Origin: Sphingobium lactosutens
GTDB taxonomy: Bacteria > Pseudomonadota > Alphaproteobacteria > Sphingomonadales > Sphingomonadaceae
DNA: 64,000 nucleotides
Direction of reading: 5' to 3'
Assembly: GCF_013393185.1 (NCBI RefSeq)
Contig: NZ_QJQX01000042.1
Location: 1-64,000 of the forward strand
Made by a program: the position numbers and the translations under genes. Every line of letters starts with the position of its first letter. The first letter of the stretch is position 1. This document shows positions 28,800 through 37,331 of this stretch, in pieces. The notes under the pieces are model-generated. The model made no database searches, was not told the origin of the DNA, and saw only the letters and a program-made list of their open reading frames with translations.

Positions 28800-29561
28800 T
28801 CAGCCGAAATTGGCCTGCCCACCGTCGAGCGGGATGGTCGCGCCGGTCAGATAGGACAGGTCCACCCCGCACAGCGCGACGATGGCGCGGCCGATATCCT
28901 CTTCAAGCCGACCGATGCGGCCCAGGGGGATGGTGCGGAAAAAGGCTTCGGCCTCTTCCGGATTATTCTCGATCCACCATTTGAGGCCGGGCGATTCGGC
29001 ATGGGGGGCGATGGTGAGGACGCGGATATTCTCCCGCCCCCATTCCGATGCGGCGGCGCGGGTGAGCGCGCGGGTCGCCTGCTTGATCGCGCCATAGCAG
29101 CCATAGGTCGCCATGTCCCAGCGGATGCCCGCCGAGGAGGAAAAGTTGAAGATGGTGCCGCCGCCGCGCTGCGCCATATGGGGATGGACCAGTTTCATCA
29201 GGCGGAAGGAGGCGAGCGGGCCGGATTCGAATCCGGCTGCAAAAGCGTCATCCGACACCTCGTCGATCAGGCCGAGCGGCACCTCCTGCGCATTGTTGAC
29301 CAGGATATCGATGCCACCCAGGTCGCGCACGGCCGTCTGGACCGCGCTCGCTAGGTCGCTGGCGTCCTTGACGTTGCAGGCTGTCGGAATGGCGCGCACG
29401 CCGCGTTCCCGCGCCCGCCGCGCGGTCTGTTCGACCTTGTCCAGCGTGCGCCCCGCGAGCAGCAGGTCGACGCCCTCACTGGCCAGGGCGAGGGCAATCC
29501 CCTGGCCTATGCCTTGCCCCGCTCCGGTAATCAGGGCAACCTTGCCTTTCAACGCCGCCAT
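28800..29561 (-). CDS. short-chain dehydrogenase/reductase
   Basis: 253 aa from the ATG at 29561 (MAALKGKVALITGAGQGIGQG). TGAGQGIG binds the cofactor; NNAQ replaces the usual NNAG; the catalytic Ser is in FNFSSSAG and the Tyr-Lys pair in YGAIK. The C-terminus GATIPLDGGQANFG is standard. It diverges from the KstD-like gene with a 174-bp promoter containing TACGCA at 29603, so it probably belongs to the steroid regulon. Oxidation of a steroid hydroxyl is a reasonable guess; the sequence does not settle the position. Confidence 0.85.
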   Translation of the reverse strand: MAALKGKVALITGAGQGIGQGIALALASEGVDLLLAGRTLDKVEQTARRARERGVRAIPTACNVKDASDLASAVQTAVRDLGGIDILVNNAQEVPLGLIDEVSDDAFAAGFESGPLASFRLMKLVHPHMAQRGGGTIFNFSSSAGIRWDMATYGCYGAIKQATRALTRAAASEWGRENIRVLTIAPHAESPGLKWWIENNPEEAEAFFRTIPLGRIGRLEEDIGRAIVALCGVDLSYLTGATIPLDGGQANFG

Positions 29562-29602
29562 CTCACTCCCCTGCATTGATCGTAGAATATTTTAACTCAT
29601 AT

Positions 29603-29608
29603 TACGCA
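29603..29608. promoter_or_regulatory. TACGCA element in divergent SDR/KstD promoter
   Basis: ATTACGCATG occurs in the AT-rich gap between the divergent SDR and KstD-like genes. The same hexamer recurs in the other promoters of the steroid region (33842, 34054, 43617, 43641, 44380, 44452, 49214). Confidence 0.4.
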
Positions 29609-29735
29609 TGAAGTTGACATTATGGCAAGTATGACCGCATTCTGCGTTTGAAAATTGTAAAAATGTTACGGTCTATGAAGCGGCGCAGCCGCCTTCGTTT
29701 CAGCCGGCGGGATCAGGATTCGGAAGCGGACAAGC

Positions 29736-31424
29736 ATGAGCAACTGGGACAAGCAGGTCGATATCCTCGTGGTGGGATCGGGTGCGGGCGGCATGGTATC
29801 GGCGCTGGTCGGCGCGCATGACCGGGCCGACGTGCTGATCGTCGAGAAGGCGGACCTGTGGGGCGGCACATCCGCGACATCGGGCGGCGGCATCTGGATT
29901 CCCGGGAGCGACCCGGCGAAGGCGGCGGGTTTCGAGGATGATCTTGACGACGCCTTCGCCTATGTCCGCGCATTGTCGGCGGACAATGTGCCGGACGCGA
30001 ATATCCGCGCCTATGTCGACAATGCCGCGCCGATGTTGCGCTGGGTCATGACCCATACGCCGGTCCAGTATATGGCCTTTCCCTATCCCGACTATCATGC
30101 CGAAAACCCCGGTGGATCGGCGCAGGGCTTTCGTACCCACCTGCCCCTGCCGCTCGACGGCAAGCCGCTGGGCGCGGATATTCGCACGCTGCGCTTTGCC
30201 TCGCCGGCGGCCAGTCTGTTCGGCTATCTGAACTGGCATTTCAGCGAGACCTATGAACTGCTGTACCGAACCAAGGGGTGGATCCGGAATCTGGTCGTCA
30301 ACATGGGGAAATATTGGCTGGACCTGCCCTTCCGTCTGACCTCGCGCAAGGATCGGCGGTTGACGCTCGGCAATGCGCTGACCGGCGGGCTGCGCATGGC
30401 GCTCAACCGGCAGCGCGTGCCGCTATGGCTGGAAACGCCGCTCAAGCATCTGGTGCGGGAAGGCGGCAGGGTCACGGGCGCGGTGGTGGAGCGGGACGGC
30501 AAGCCCTATCGGATCGGCGTGCGCAAGGGCGTTGTGCTGGCGGCCGGCGGTTACGACAAGAATCAGGCGATGCGGGACAGCCATGCGCCGCTCTATCCTG
30601 CGGCACGCTATTCCGGCGGCGTGACCAGCAATAGCGGCGACAGCATCCGGGCGGGGGAGGATGTGGGTGCGGCGACGATGAATATGCAGTCTGCCTGGGC
30701 CGCGCCGGTCTTCTATGTTCCGGGGGAGGATCGCGGCCGGCTCTGCACGGTCGAGCGCGCCTTGCCCGGCTGCATCATGGTGAACCGGCAGGGCGCGCGC
30801 TATCTTAACGAGGCGGCCTCCTATCATATTGTCGGGCAACAGATGGCGCGACGTCAGGCGGAGCATGGAGACGCCTCGCCGAGTTGGATGATCTTCGATC
30901 ATGACTATCGGCACAAATTCCCGATGGGACCGCTCTACCCGCTGATGCCGACCTTCCTTCACAGCCAGGCTGTGCGCAGCATCCTGAAGCGGGGTGACTC
31001 GATCGAAGCGCTGGCCCGGCAGATCGGCATCGATCCGGCGGCGCTCGCGGCCACCGTGGCGGGCTTCAACCGGCATGCGGCAACGGGCGAAGATCCCGAA
31101 TTTCATCGCGGCGAAGCGGCCTATGACAAAATGTATGGCGATCCCCGCCATGGCCCCAATCCCTGTCTGCGTCCTCTGGACAAGGGGCCTTATTACGCGA
31201 TGCCGATCTATCCGGGCGACATCGGCACCAATGGCGGGTTGCAGACCAACGCTCATGCGCAGGTGATCGACGCGATGGGGAAGGTCATTCCCGGCCTCTA
31301 TGCGGTAGGCAATAATGCGGCGTCGGCCATGGGTGAAAGCTATCCCGGCGCCGGCGTCACGATCGGGCCGGCCATGACCTTCGGCTATGTCGCGGCGCGG
31401 CACATGACCGGCGGCAACGGCTGA
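29736..31424 (+). CDS. 3-ketosteroid delta-1-dehydrogenase-like FAD-binding oxidoreductase
   Basis: 562 aa flavoprotein of the fumarate-reductase/KstD superfamily. The FAD motif is GSGAGG at residues 14-19, followed by EKADLWGGTSATSGGGIWIPG, the typical KstD second motif. The C-terminal active-site part GPYYAMPIYPGDIGTNGGLQTN carries the Tyr and Gly expected to polarise the 3-keto group, and SYPGAGVTIGPAMTFGYVAARH closes the FAD site. KstD enzymes introduce the C1-C2 double bond into 3-ketosteroids before ring B opening. Size, motifs and the neighbouring KshA-like and isomerase genes support this. A related delta-4-dehydrogenase is the main alternative. A hairpin terminator follows. Confidence 0.82.
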   Translation: MSNWDKQVDILVVGSGAGGMVSALVGAHDRADVLIVEKADLWGGTSATSGGGIWIPGSDPAKAAGFEDDLDDAFAYVRALSADNVPDANIRAYVDNAAPMLRWVMTHTPVQYMAFPYPDYHAENPGGSAQGFRTHLPLPLDGKPLGADIRTLRFASPAASLFGYLNWHFSETYELLYRTKGWIRNLVVNMGKYWLDLPFRLTSRKDRRLTLGNALTGGLRMALNRQRVPLWLETPLKHLVREGGRVTGAVVERDGKPYRIGVRKGVVLAAGGYDKNQAMRDSHAPLYPAARYSGGVTSNSGDSIRAGEDVGAATMNMQSAWAAPVFYVPGEDRGRLCTVERALPGCIMVNRQGARYLNEAASYHIVGQQMARRQAEHGDASPSWMIFDHDYRHKFPMGPLYPLMPTFLHSQAVRSILKRGDSIEALARQIGIDPAALAATVAGFNRHAATGEDPEFHRGEAAYDKMYGDPRHGPNPCLRPLDKGPYYAMPIYPGDIGTNGGLQTNAHAQVIDAMGKVIPGLYAVGNNAASAMGESYPGAGVTIGPAMTFGYVAARHMTGGNG

Positions 31425-31443
31425 CCAGAGCGCGAAAAATGGC

Positions 31444-31469
31444 GGGGAAGGGCATATTTGCCCTTCCCC
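31444..31469. terminator. 10-bp stem hairpin between convergent genes
   Basis: GGGGAAGGGC and GCCCTTCCCC pair around ATATTT, followed by TATTTCC. It lies between the KstD-like gene and the convergent sulfotransferase gene and probably ends transcription from the left. Confidence 0.7.
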
Positions 31470-31518
31470 TATTTCCTGCCATCCGCTCACTGGACGTCTT
31501 GTTGCTATGGTCGGCCCG

Positions 31519-32661
31519 TCAAAGGATATAGCGCTCGCGATAGGAGGCGAAGGCATGCCTGATCGTTTCTTCGTCCAGTCCGAAACGTTCCGGCGCATAA
31601 TCATGCATCGGTCGCTGTTCGCGCTTGTTGCCTGCGAGAAATTCGCTGAGCGCCGCTTCGAGGCGATTATCCACCGGGATGCCGATGCGGGACAGGACGC
31701 GCTGCGCCTGCGCCATCGGATCCCTGCCGACTTCGCGATAGTCGATATCGATGAAGCGATGCTCGCCGATCCGCGCGCGGGCAGCTTCGAACATCCGCAT
31801 CCATTCGGTGAGGCGCGGCAACCAGAATGCGCCGACCTCGCTATCGGCCACTGTGGCGCTCAGCTTGTAGAGCGCCGCCTGCATGGAGACATAGGATGGA
31901 ACCGTCTGCAACGGATCGCGGTGGGTCATGATGAGCAGCGCGTCGGGAAACGCACTTGCGGCCAGCTCCGCATAGGGCAGGTTGGACGGGCTCTTCAATA
32001 TCCATTTTGCGCCCCGGCGTGCCGGATCCTGCCATTGAAGATATTGGAGAATGGTTTTCAAATCCTCATGACCATGTGACTGGTCGTAACCATTGAGCCA
32101 GCGGGTGAAGGCTGGAACGAAATTCATTCCTTCCACCATGGTGCTGACGAACATTTGCCCCAGCACCAATATCTCCTCGTCCGGCGCATCGGGGTCGAGC
32201 GGGTGGATGGAGGCGAGTTCGGGGGCCAGTTCCAGCCAGCCGTCGATCATCGCCTGCGCATAGGCGCGTCGTTCGACCGGATTGCCGCGCTCCTCGCCGG
32301 GGAAGGGCGCGAAATTCTGCGCCTCATACCAGCGCAGGCCGGTCATGCCCGGCGCGCTGGCCAGCAATCGCTGGAAAATGGTGCTGCCGGTGCGCGGCAG
32401 GCCCAGGATGATGCCGGCGACTTCGACCTTTTCGTCCCGTATCTCGGGATGGTGCTTGATGTCGTCGACCATCCGCAGGCGGCTGACCAGTCCCTTGACG
32501 ATGACTTCGGTCGTGGCGGCGCAGCCGTCAGGCGTCAACCTGCCTTCGCAATTGGACGACTGCAGAAATTGATCCATCGGTTCGAGGAACCAGAGATCAC
32601 CGAAATCCTCGAGTCCCGCCCGGTTCCGCGCCTGTTGCAGCAAGGTTTCGCGGTCAAGCAT
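31519..32661 (-). CDS. PAPS-dependent sulfotransferase-family protein
   Basis: 380 aa. The 5'-phosphosulfate loop is GIILGLPRTGSTIFQRLL (around residue 88), and the later KWILKSPSNLPYAELAASAFPDALLIMTHRDP gives the 3'-phosphate-binding Ser/Arg segment. It is the sulfotransferase-3-type fold often seen in sphingomonads and actinobacteria next to steroid or lipid genes. It could sulfonate a steroid hydroxyl or another acceptor, but many such proteins are uncharacterised. It is encoded between the KstD-like gene and an SDR on the minus strand, about 200 bp downstream of that SDR. Confidence 0.8.
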   Translation of the reverse strand: MLDRETLLQQARNRAGLEDFGDLWFLEPMDQFLQSSNCEGRLTPDGCAATTEVIVKGLVSRLRMVDDIKHHPEIRDEKVEVAGIILGLPRTGSTIFQRLLASAPGMTGLRWYEAQNFAPFPGEERGNPVERRAYAQAMIDGWLELAPELASIHPLDPDAPDEEILVLGQMFVSTMVEGMNFVPAFTRWLNGYDQSHGHEDLKTILQYLQWQDPARRGAKWILKSPSNLPYAELAASAFPDALLIMTHRDPLQTVPSYVSMQAALYKLSATVADSEVGAFWLPRLTEWMRMFEAARARIGEHRFIDIDYREVGRDPMAQAQRVLSRIGIPVDNRLEAALSEFLAGNKREQRPMHDYAPERFGLDEETIRHAFASYRERYIL

Positions 32662-32859
32662 TGTCCTTCTCCTTATATTCTTTCCGGTCGATCGTGACGC
32701 ATCCAGCAGGGCGGCGTCACGCCGTCGCGTCCGGCAAAGTCAGGTCTGCATCAGGTCCGCGCTCCCGTCGTGCACAAGCCCCGGATGATGGCCCTTTCGT
32801 CGAGCAGCATGGCCATGGCATCCTGGGAAAGGATGGAAGCGCCGCCGCCATTCTCCATG

Positions 32860-33648
32860 TCAGGGGGCCATCCAATGGCCACCATTGACGTCGATCGACG
32901 CGCCGCTGACGACGCGGCTATAATCGGACAGCATCATCAATACCGCGCGGGCGCAATCCTCCTCCGGCGGGATGATGCCGATCGGGATATCCCGGGTGAT
33001 CCCGGCGATGACGTCGTCGCGCATCAGGCCGGTATCGACCTGCGACTGGATATGCCCTTCCACCGGTTCGCCATGAATCCAGCCCATGCGGCAGGTGTTC
33101 ACGCGGATGCCGAAGCGGCCAAGGTCAGCCGACATATATTTGCCCAGCGTGTTGAGCGCGCCCTTGGCGACCGCATAGCCCATTTCCATGCCATGTTCGC
33201 CGCCAAAGGGACGCACGGTGGCCATGGTTGATATATTCACCACCGCGCCGCCGTCGCGAAGATAGGGAATGCACGCTCGGGTCAGGCGCAGCGCGCCAAG
33301 GCAATTGACGTCGAACGCCTTGGCGAGGTCGGCATCGTCGCTATTCTCGATAAAGCTCCAGTCGCCATGATAATAGGCGCTGTTAACCAGGCCATGGATG
33401 CGGCCACCGAATGCGGACGCCGTGCGCTCCGCCAGCGCCACGCACTGGTCGGAATCGGACACGTCGCAGCGGATGGCTATGGCATTGCCGCCAGCAGCCA
33501 GAATATCGTCGCGCACTGCCTCTATGAAAGTCTGGTTGCGGGCGGCCAAGGCCACCGACGCGCCTTCCGCGGCAGCGATATGGGCCAGCGCCCGGCCCAT
33601 GCCGGGGCCGACCCCGCTGATAATCACCACCTTGTCTTTCAGCAGCAT
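32860..33648 (-). CDS. short-chain dehydrogenase/reductase
   Basis: 262 aa from the ATG at 33648, preceded by GAGGAGAGACAG. The cofactor loop reads ISGVGPGMGRALAH, a variant seen in steroid and terpenoid SDRs. NSAYYHGD replaces NNAG; the catalytic pair is YAVAK, and the C-terminus GASIDVNGGHWM is standard. Upstream is a 500-bp AT-rich region with several TACGCA-type elements, shared with the divergent Rieske oxygenase. Probably part of the steroid regulon; the specific hydroxyl or keto group is not known. Confidence 0.83.
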   Translation of the reverse strand: MLLKDKVVIISGVGPGMGRALAHIAAAEGASVALAARNQTFIEAVRDDILAAGGNAIAIRCDVSDSDQCVALAERTASAFGGRIHGLVNSAYYHGDWSFIENSDDADLAKAFDVNCLGALRLTRACIPYLRDGGAVVNISTMATVRPFGGEHGMEMGYAVAKGALNTLGKYMSADLGRFGIRVNTCRMGWIHGEPVEGHIQSQVDTGLMRDDVIAGITRDIPIGIIPPEEDCARAVLMMLSDYSRVVSGASIDVNGGHWMAP

Positions 33649-34155
33649 CTGTCTCTCCTCGGAAGGGTATGGCGGCTTCCGTTTGCGCCTTGTCCCATTT
33701 CGTCGCGCGATCATGCGCCTTTGAAAGGCGTCTGTGGACCGGCGGATCATAGGCTAAAGTCGAAAAATGACGCATGCAATACGTAAAATAAATCCATAGA
33801 CTGATAAAATCATTAAAAGGCGTAAAATATGTGATATATTCTACGCAAATTTGCCGCGGGCTATGCCATGGTGCGGTTCGCATTTTTATCGCGAGGGTAG
33901 GGTGTAAGACCATATCGCATCGCGCGGGGCGATGGCCGCGCAACTCCGGCAAGCGGGGAGGGTCTGTGGTTGTGGCCGATCGAGCAGATGCAGGTGAAAA
34001 AACTAAAATATGTCACGCGTTATTGGCATATAATATGAACTGATATGCAGTTTTGCGTAGGAAAATGCGATATATGTGGCATGAATGCCTCGCCAGGGGC
34101 TGGCATCTTGCCATTCGCCATGTTAGGTTGTCACCGAAAGCGAGAGGATTTTATC
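33649..34155. promoter_or_regulatory. 507-bp divergent intergenic region with repeated TACGCA-like elements
   Basis: No convincing gene is present; a 70-codon frame at 33831 lacks coding character. The DNA is far more AT-rich than its neighbours and holds TACGTA at 33780, TACGCA at 33842, TGCGTA at 34054 and near matches (GACGCATGC, GGCGTAAAAT, AATGCGATATATG). It sits between an SDR and the Rieske oxygenase, both starting away from it, so it is likely the control region for both. The long leader of the Rieske gene could include more than one promoter. Confidence 0.5.
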
Positions 34156-35235
34156 ATGGCAACGTCTTCGGACTATCGTCTGGGTGAGTTCGAATTTCCG
34201 CGCGGCTGGTTCATGGTCGGCGAAAGCGCCGAGGCGACGATGACGCCGCGATCGATGCGCTATTTCGGCCAGGATCTGGTCCTGTATCGTGGCGAAAGCG
34301 GCACGCCCTATGTGGTGGAAGCCTATTGCCCGCACATGGGCGCGCATCTGGCGAAGAATACCACCTCCTATATCGTCCGCGACGGGGAACAGATCGAGGG
34401 CGATTCGATCCGCTGCCCATTCCATGGCTGGCAATTCGGGCCGGACGGGGGCTGCCGGAATATTCCCTATTCCGATTTCGTGCCCAAGGCGGCGAAGCTC
34501 AAGACTTTCCCGGTAGTCGAACGCGCTGGGACCATCTGGATGTGGTTTGATCCCGAAGGACGGGAACCGAATTTCGACCTTCCCGACTTTGGCGGCCATT
34601 TCGATGCGCCCGGCTGGGTCAACTGGAAGATCGACTATATGGGCGATCTCGATATTCACCCGATCGAGGTGGTCGACAACATGGCCGACTATGGCCATTT
34701 CGTGCCCATCCATGGAGCCAAGGACTTCGTTTACTTCGCCAATGAGTTCAAGGACCATATCGTCCATCAATATTATGCCGCCGGCCACCGCACATTGACG
34801 CTCAATCCAGAGGATGTGCTGACACTAGACACCTGGTATACCGGACCATCGATCCTTCAGTCGGAAATGGAAGGAACATTCAATTCCTTCATCATGATTA
34901 CCCATACGCCGATCGAGGATGGCAGAATCCGGGTGTGGCACGGCCTGATGGTTCAGGTGAATGACGGATCGGCCCCGATCACGGACGATCTGCGCGCCGC
35001 CGCGCTGGAATATCAGGAAGGCAGCCGCCTCGCCTTCGCCCAGGATGTCGAGATCTGGCAGAACAAGCGTGCCTGCCTCAATCCGATGGTCGTTCCCAAT
35101 GATGGCCCCTATGGCAAGGTCCGCCTCTGGTACAAGCAATTCTACAATCCGCGCGACAAGGCGCCGGACATGCAGAAGCGCGCCAATGGCATGCATGTGA
35201 CGCTCGATAAGCGGGACAGCAGCGCCGCCGCCTGA
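34156..35235 (+). CDS. Rieske non-heme iron oxygenase, KshA-like
   Basis: 359 aa from the ATG at 34156 (GAGAGGA about 8 nt upstream). The [2Fe-2S] ligands are C58, H60, C87 and H90 (YCPHMGAH and RCPFHGW). The gap between the pairs is 26 residues, roughly ten longer than in classical KshA. The catalytic iron site is VVDNMADYGHFVPIHG with N175, D178, H181 and H186. The C-terminal part (DTWYTGPSILQSEM, then TPIEDGRIRVWHG) resembles the KshA C-domain. KshA hydroxylates C9 of androstadienedione-type steroids; Rieske enzymes in related clusters act on side chains too. It needs a reductase, which is not encoded nearby. An SDR follows by 13 bp. Confidence 0.82.
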   Translation: MATSSDYRLGEFEFPRGWFMVGESAEATMTPRSMRYFGQDLVLYRGESGTPYVVEAYCPHMGAHLAKNTTSYIVRDGEQIEGDSIRCPFHGWQFGPDGGCRNIPYSDFVPKAAKLKTFPVVERAGTIWMWFDPEGREPNFDLPDFGGHFDAPGWVNWKIDYMGDLDIHPIEVVDNMADYGHFVPIHGAKDFVYFANEFKDHIVHQYYAAGHRTLTLNPEDVLTLDTWYTGPSILQSEMEGTFNSFIMITHTPIEDGRIRVWHGLMVQVNDGSAPITDDLRAAALEYQEGSRLAFAQDVEIWQNKRACLNPMVVPNDGPYGKVRLWYKQFYNPRDKAPDMQKRANGMHVTLDKRDSSAAA

Positions 35236-35248
35236 AGGAGACAGTCGA

Positions 35249-36112
35249 ATGGAGACGAATGACCGTCCGGTGGCGATCGTCACCGGCGCCAGCCGGGGTG
35301 CAGGCCGTGGCATCGCCGTGGCCTTGGGGGAAAAGGGCTATCGCGTCTATGTGACCGGCCGCTCGGTTCGGGAAGGGGATGCGGTCCTGCCCGGCACCAT
35401 CGGCTCGACCGCGGCGCAGGTCGACGCGGCGGGCGGCGAAGGGCGGGCGGTGCAGGTCGATCATGGCGACGCCGCCGCCATCGCCGCGCTGTTCGATCGG
35501 GTGCGCTCCGAAAGCGGACGGCTCGACATCCTCGTCAACAATGTCGCTGCGCTGCACGACGATCTGGTGAAGCCCGGTCCTTTCTGGGAAAAATCGACCG
35601 GGCTGGCCGACATTTTGGACGTCGGCCTGCGTTCGCATTATCTGGCGAGCTGGCATGCCGCCCGAATGATGGTGCCCGCGCGCAGCGGCCTTGTCGCCTT
35701 CACCTCTTCCTTCGGGTCGGTCTGCTATATGCATGGCGCGGCCTATGGCGCGCAGAAGGCAGGGGTGGACAAGTTCGCTGCCGACATGGGCGTCGATTTC
35801 CGGGGTACGGGGGTTGCGACGATCGCGTTGTGGATGGGGCCGCTGATGACCGAACGCAGCGTCCAGACGCTGGCCGATCATCCCGACCAATATGAAAAAT
35901 TCATGGCGGATGCGGAAACGCCCGAATTTAACGGCCGGGTCATCGCCGCGATCCATGACGATCCCGCCCGCGACGAACTGAACGGCCAGACGCTCATCAC
36001 CGCGGAAATCGCCCGGCGCTACGGCATCACCGAAGCGGGCGGGCGGACGCCGCCTTCTTACCGCGCCATATTGGGAGAACCGCGCATTCCCCACCCGGCC
36101 ATCGTCGCTTGA
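35249..36112 (+). CDS. short-chain dehydrogenase/reductase
   Basis: 287 aa. TGASRGAGRGIA is the cofactor loop, NNVAA replaces the usual NNAG, FTSSFG holds the Ser and YGAQK the Tyr/Lys pair. It is longer than the other SDRs because of an insertion after VTGRSVREGD (residues 35-60) and an extended C-terminus (GGRTPPSYRAILGEP). It is the second gene of the Rieske operon, preceded by AAGGAGAC. It may oxidise the product of the oxygenase. It ends opposite the LuxR-type gene without a clear terminator. Confidence 0.83.
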   Translation: METNDRPVAIVTGASRGAGRGIAVALGEKGYRVYVTGRSVREGDAVLPGTIGSTAAQVDAAGGEGRAVQVDHGDAAAIAALFDRVRSESGRLDILVNNVAALHDDLVKPGPFWEKSTGLADILDVGLRSHYLASWHAARMMVPARSGLVAFTSSFGSVCYMHGAAYGAQKAGVDKFAADMGVDFRGTGVATIALWMGPLMTERSVQTLADHPDQYEKFMADAETPEFNGRVIAAIHDDPARDELNGQTLITAEIARRYGITEAGGRTPPSYRAILGEPRIPHPAIVA

Positions 36113-36191
36113 CGACGGCAGGATGGGGTTTGGATTTTCGCCAAAAACATTTAAAAACAAATATTTATATAGATATCCGTCGGATTGCGCG

Positions 36192-37265
36192 CTAATTGTC
36201 CAGATCGCTGTCCAGACTGCGCAGCAGCGTCACCAGCTGCACCTGCCGATGGGTGCCCGTCTTGGCGAAGATCGCGCGCAGGTGCGACCGGGCCGTATTG
36301 TAGGCGATATCCAGCGCGCTCGCCGCATCGGCCAGCGCGGTTCCAGCAAGCAACTGCACCGCCAACGCGGCTTCCGCCCGGGTCAATTGAAAACGGTCGC
36401 GCAGGCTTTCGCCTGAAGGTCCGGCGGGACGGCTTGGGTCGCTCAGGAACAGGGCCAGCCAGGCGCCGTCGCCATAAGCTGGCGAAGGCACGGCGCGGGC
36501 GCGGCCATGCAGCGCCGGACCGTTGGTGGTGGCGATCTCGAACAGGCTTTCTTCGCCGGCGGGCGGCGGGGTCGCGAGCACGCGGGCGATCGTGGCGGTT
36601 GCGGCGCCTGTGCGTGGCTCCAGCCTGCCGTTCCGATCCGCGATGATGGCGCCATCCTCCAGCATCCGCGCGGCGACGGCATTGCGGCGCATGATCCGGC
36701 CGTCGCGGTCCAGGATCAGGGTCGCCACCGCCAGGTCGGCCATGGCGCTGCTGAACAACTGGCTTTCGGCCTGGGTGGTGGTGAGACGGGCATGCAGGTC
36801 GAGCGCGATCCGCAAATGGGGGATGAGACGCACGAGCAATCCCTTTTCGTCTTCCCCGAAATCCGCGCGACTATCGTCGCGGGTCAGGCGCAGGCGCACG
36901 GCCGTATCGGGTGGCCGATGCAGGTCGACGCCCAATATCTGGCCGGTGCGCGCCACATCCATCCAGTGGCGAAAGCGGGCGGGAATATGATGCACGAAGT
37001 CGTTGAAGGACACGACCTGCCCCTCCGGCAGTCCGACAAAGGGGTCGGCTTCCGAAATCTCCCGATATTCCTGCGTCAGGTCGGGATTGGCGCCGGGCGT
37101 CACATGGGCATCGATACCGGCGCAGCCCCGGCCGATGATGAGCGTCGCGAAGGCCGCATCGGTCGCAGAGGCCAGGGCCTGTAGAAACGCTTCCCAGGGC
37201 GGCGAACGCGTGAGGCCGCCATAGAGATGTTCCAGCAGGCCGGTGAAGGCGTCGTCGTCCGTCAT
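36192..37265 (-). CDS. LuxR-type transcriptional regulator with sensory N-domain
   Basis: 357 aa from the ATG at 37265 (MTDDDAFTGLL). The C-terminus is a LuxR/GerE helix-turn-helix: FQLTRAEAALAVQLLAGTALADAASALDIAYNTARSHLRAIFAKTG. The middle has a PAS-like part (LAVATLILDRDGRIMRRNAVAARML). No acyl-homoserine-lactone or response-regulator receiver domain is visible, so it likely senses a small molecule or has a protein partner. It is the last gene of the minus-strand GMC/SDR/TonB operon. It is the only regulator in the steroid region of this window, and a reasonable but untested candidate for binding the TACGCA elements. Confidence 0.82.
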   Translation of the reverse strand: MTDDDAFTGLLEHLYGGLTRSPPWEAFLQALASATDAAFATLIIGRGCAGIDAHVTPGANPDLTQEYREISEADPFVGLPEGQVVSFNDFVHHIPARFRHWMDVARTGQILGVDLHRPPDTAVRLRLTRDDSRADFGEDEKGLLVRLIPHLRIALDLHARLTTTQAESQLFSSAMADLAVATLILDRDGRIMRRNAVAARMLEDGAIIADRNGRLEPRTGAATATIARVLATPPPAGEESLFEIATTNGPALHGRARAVPSPAYGDGAWLALFLSDPSRPAGPSGESLRDRFQLTRAEAALAVQLLAGTALADAASALDIAYNTARSHLRAIFAKTGTHRQVQLVTLLRSLDSDLDN

Positions 37266-37331
37266 CGGGCGACCCGCCCGTGCGATGCCGGACGACAGGA
37301 TGTGGCCAGCATCGCAAAACATGCCGTCCGC

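Noticed and set aside
33831..34043. 70-codon frame in the divergent SDR/Rieske promoter
   Set aside because: The sequence shows no family pattern, it has no ribosome site, and the region is better explained as control DNA.
36113..36182. CGACGG...CCGTCG pair between the SDR and LuxR genes as a terminator
   Set aside because: Six-base arms about 60 bases apart are too weak to claim.
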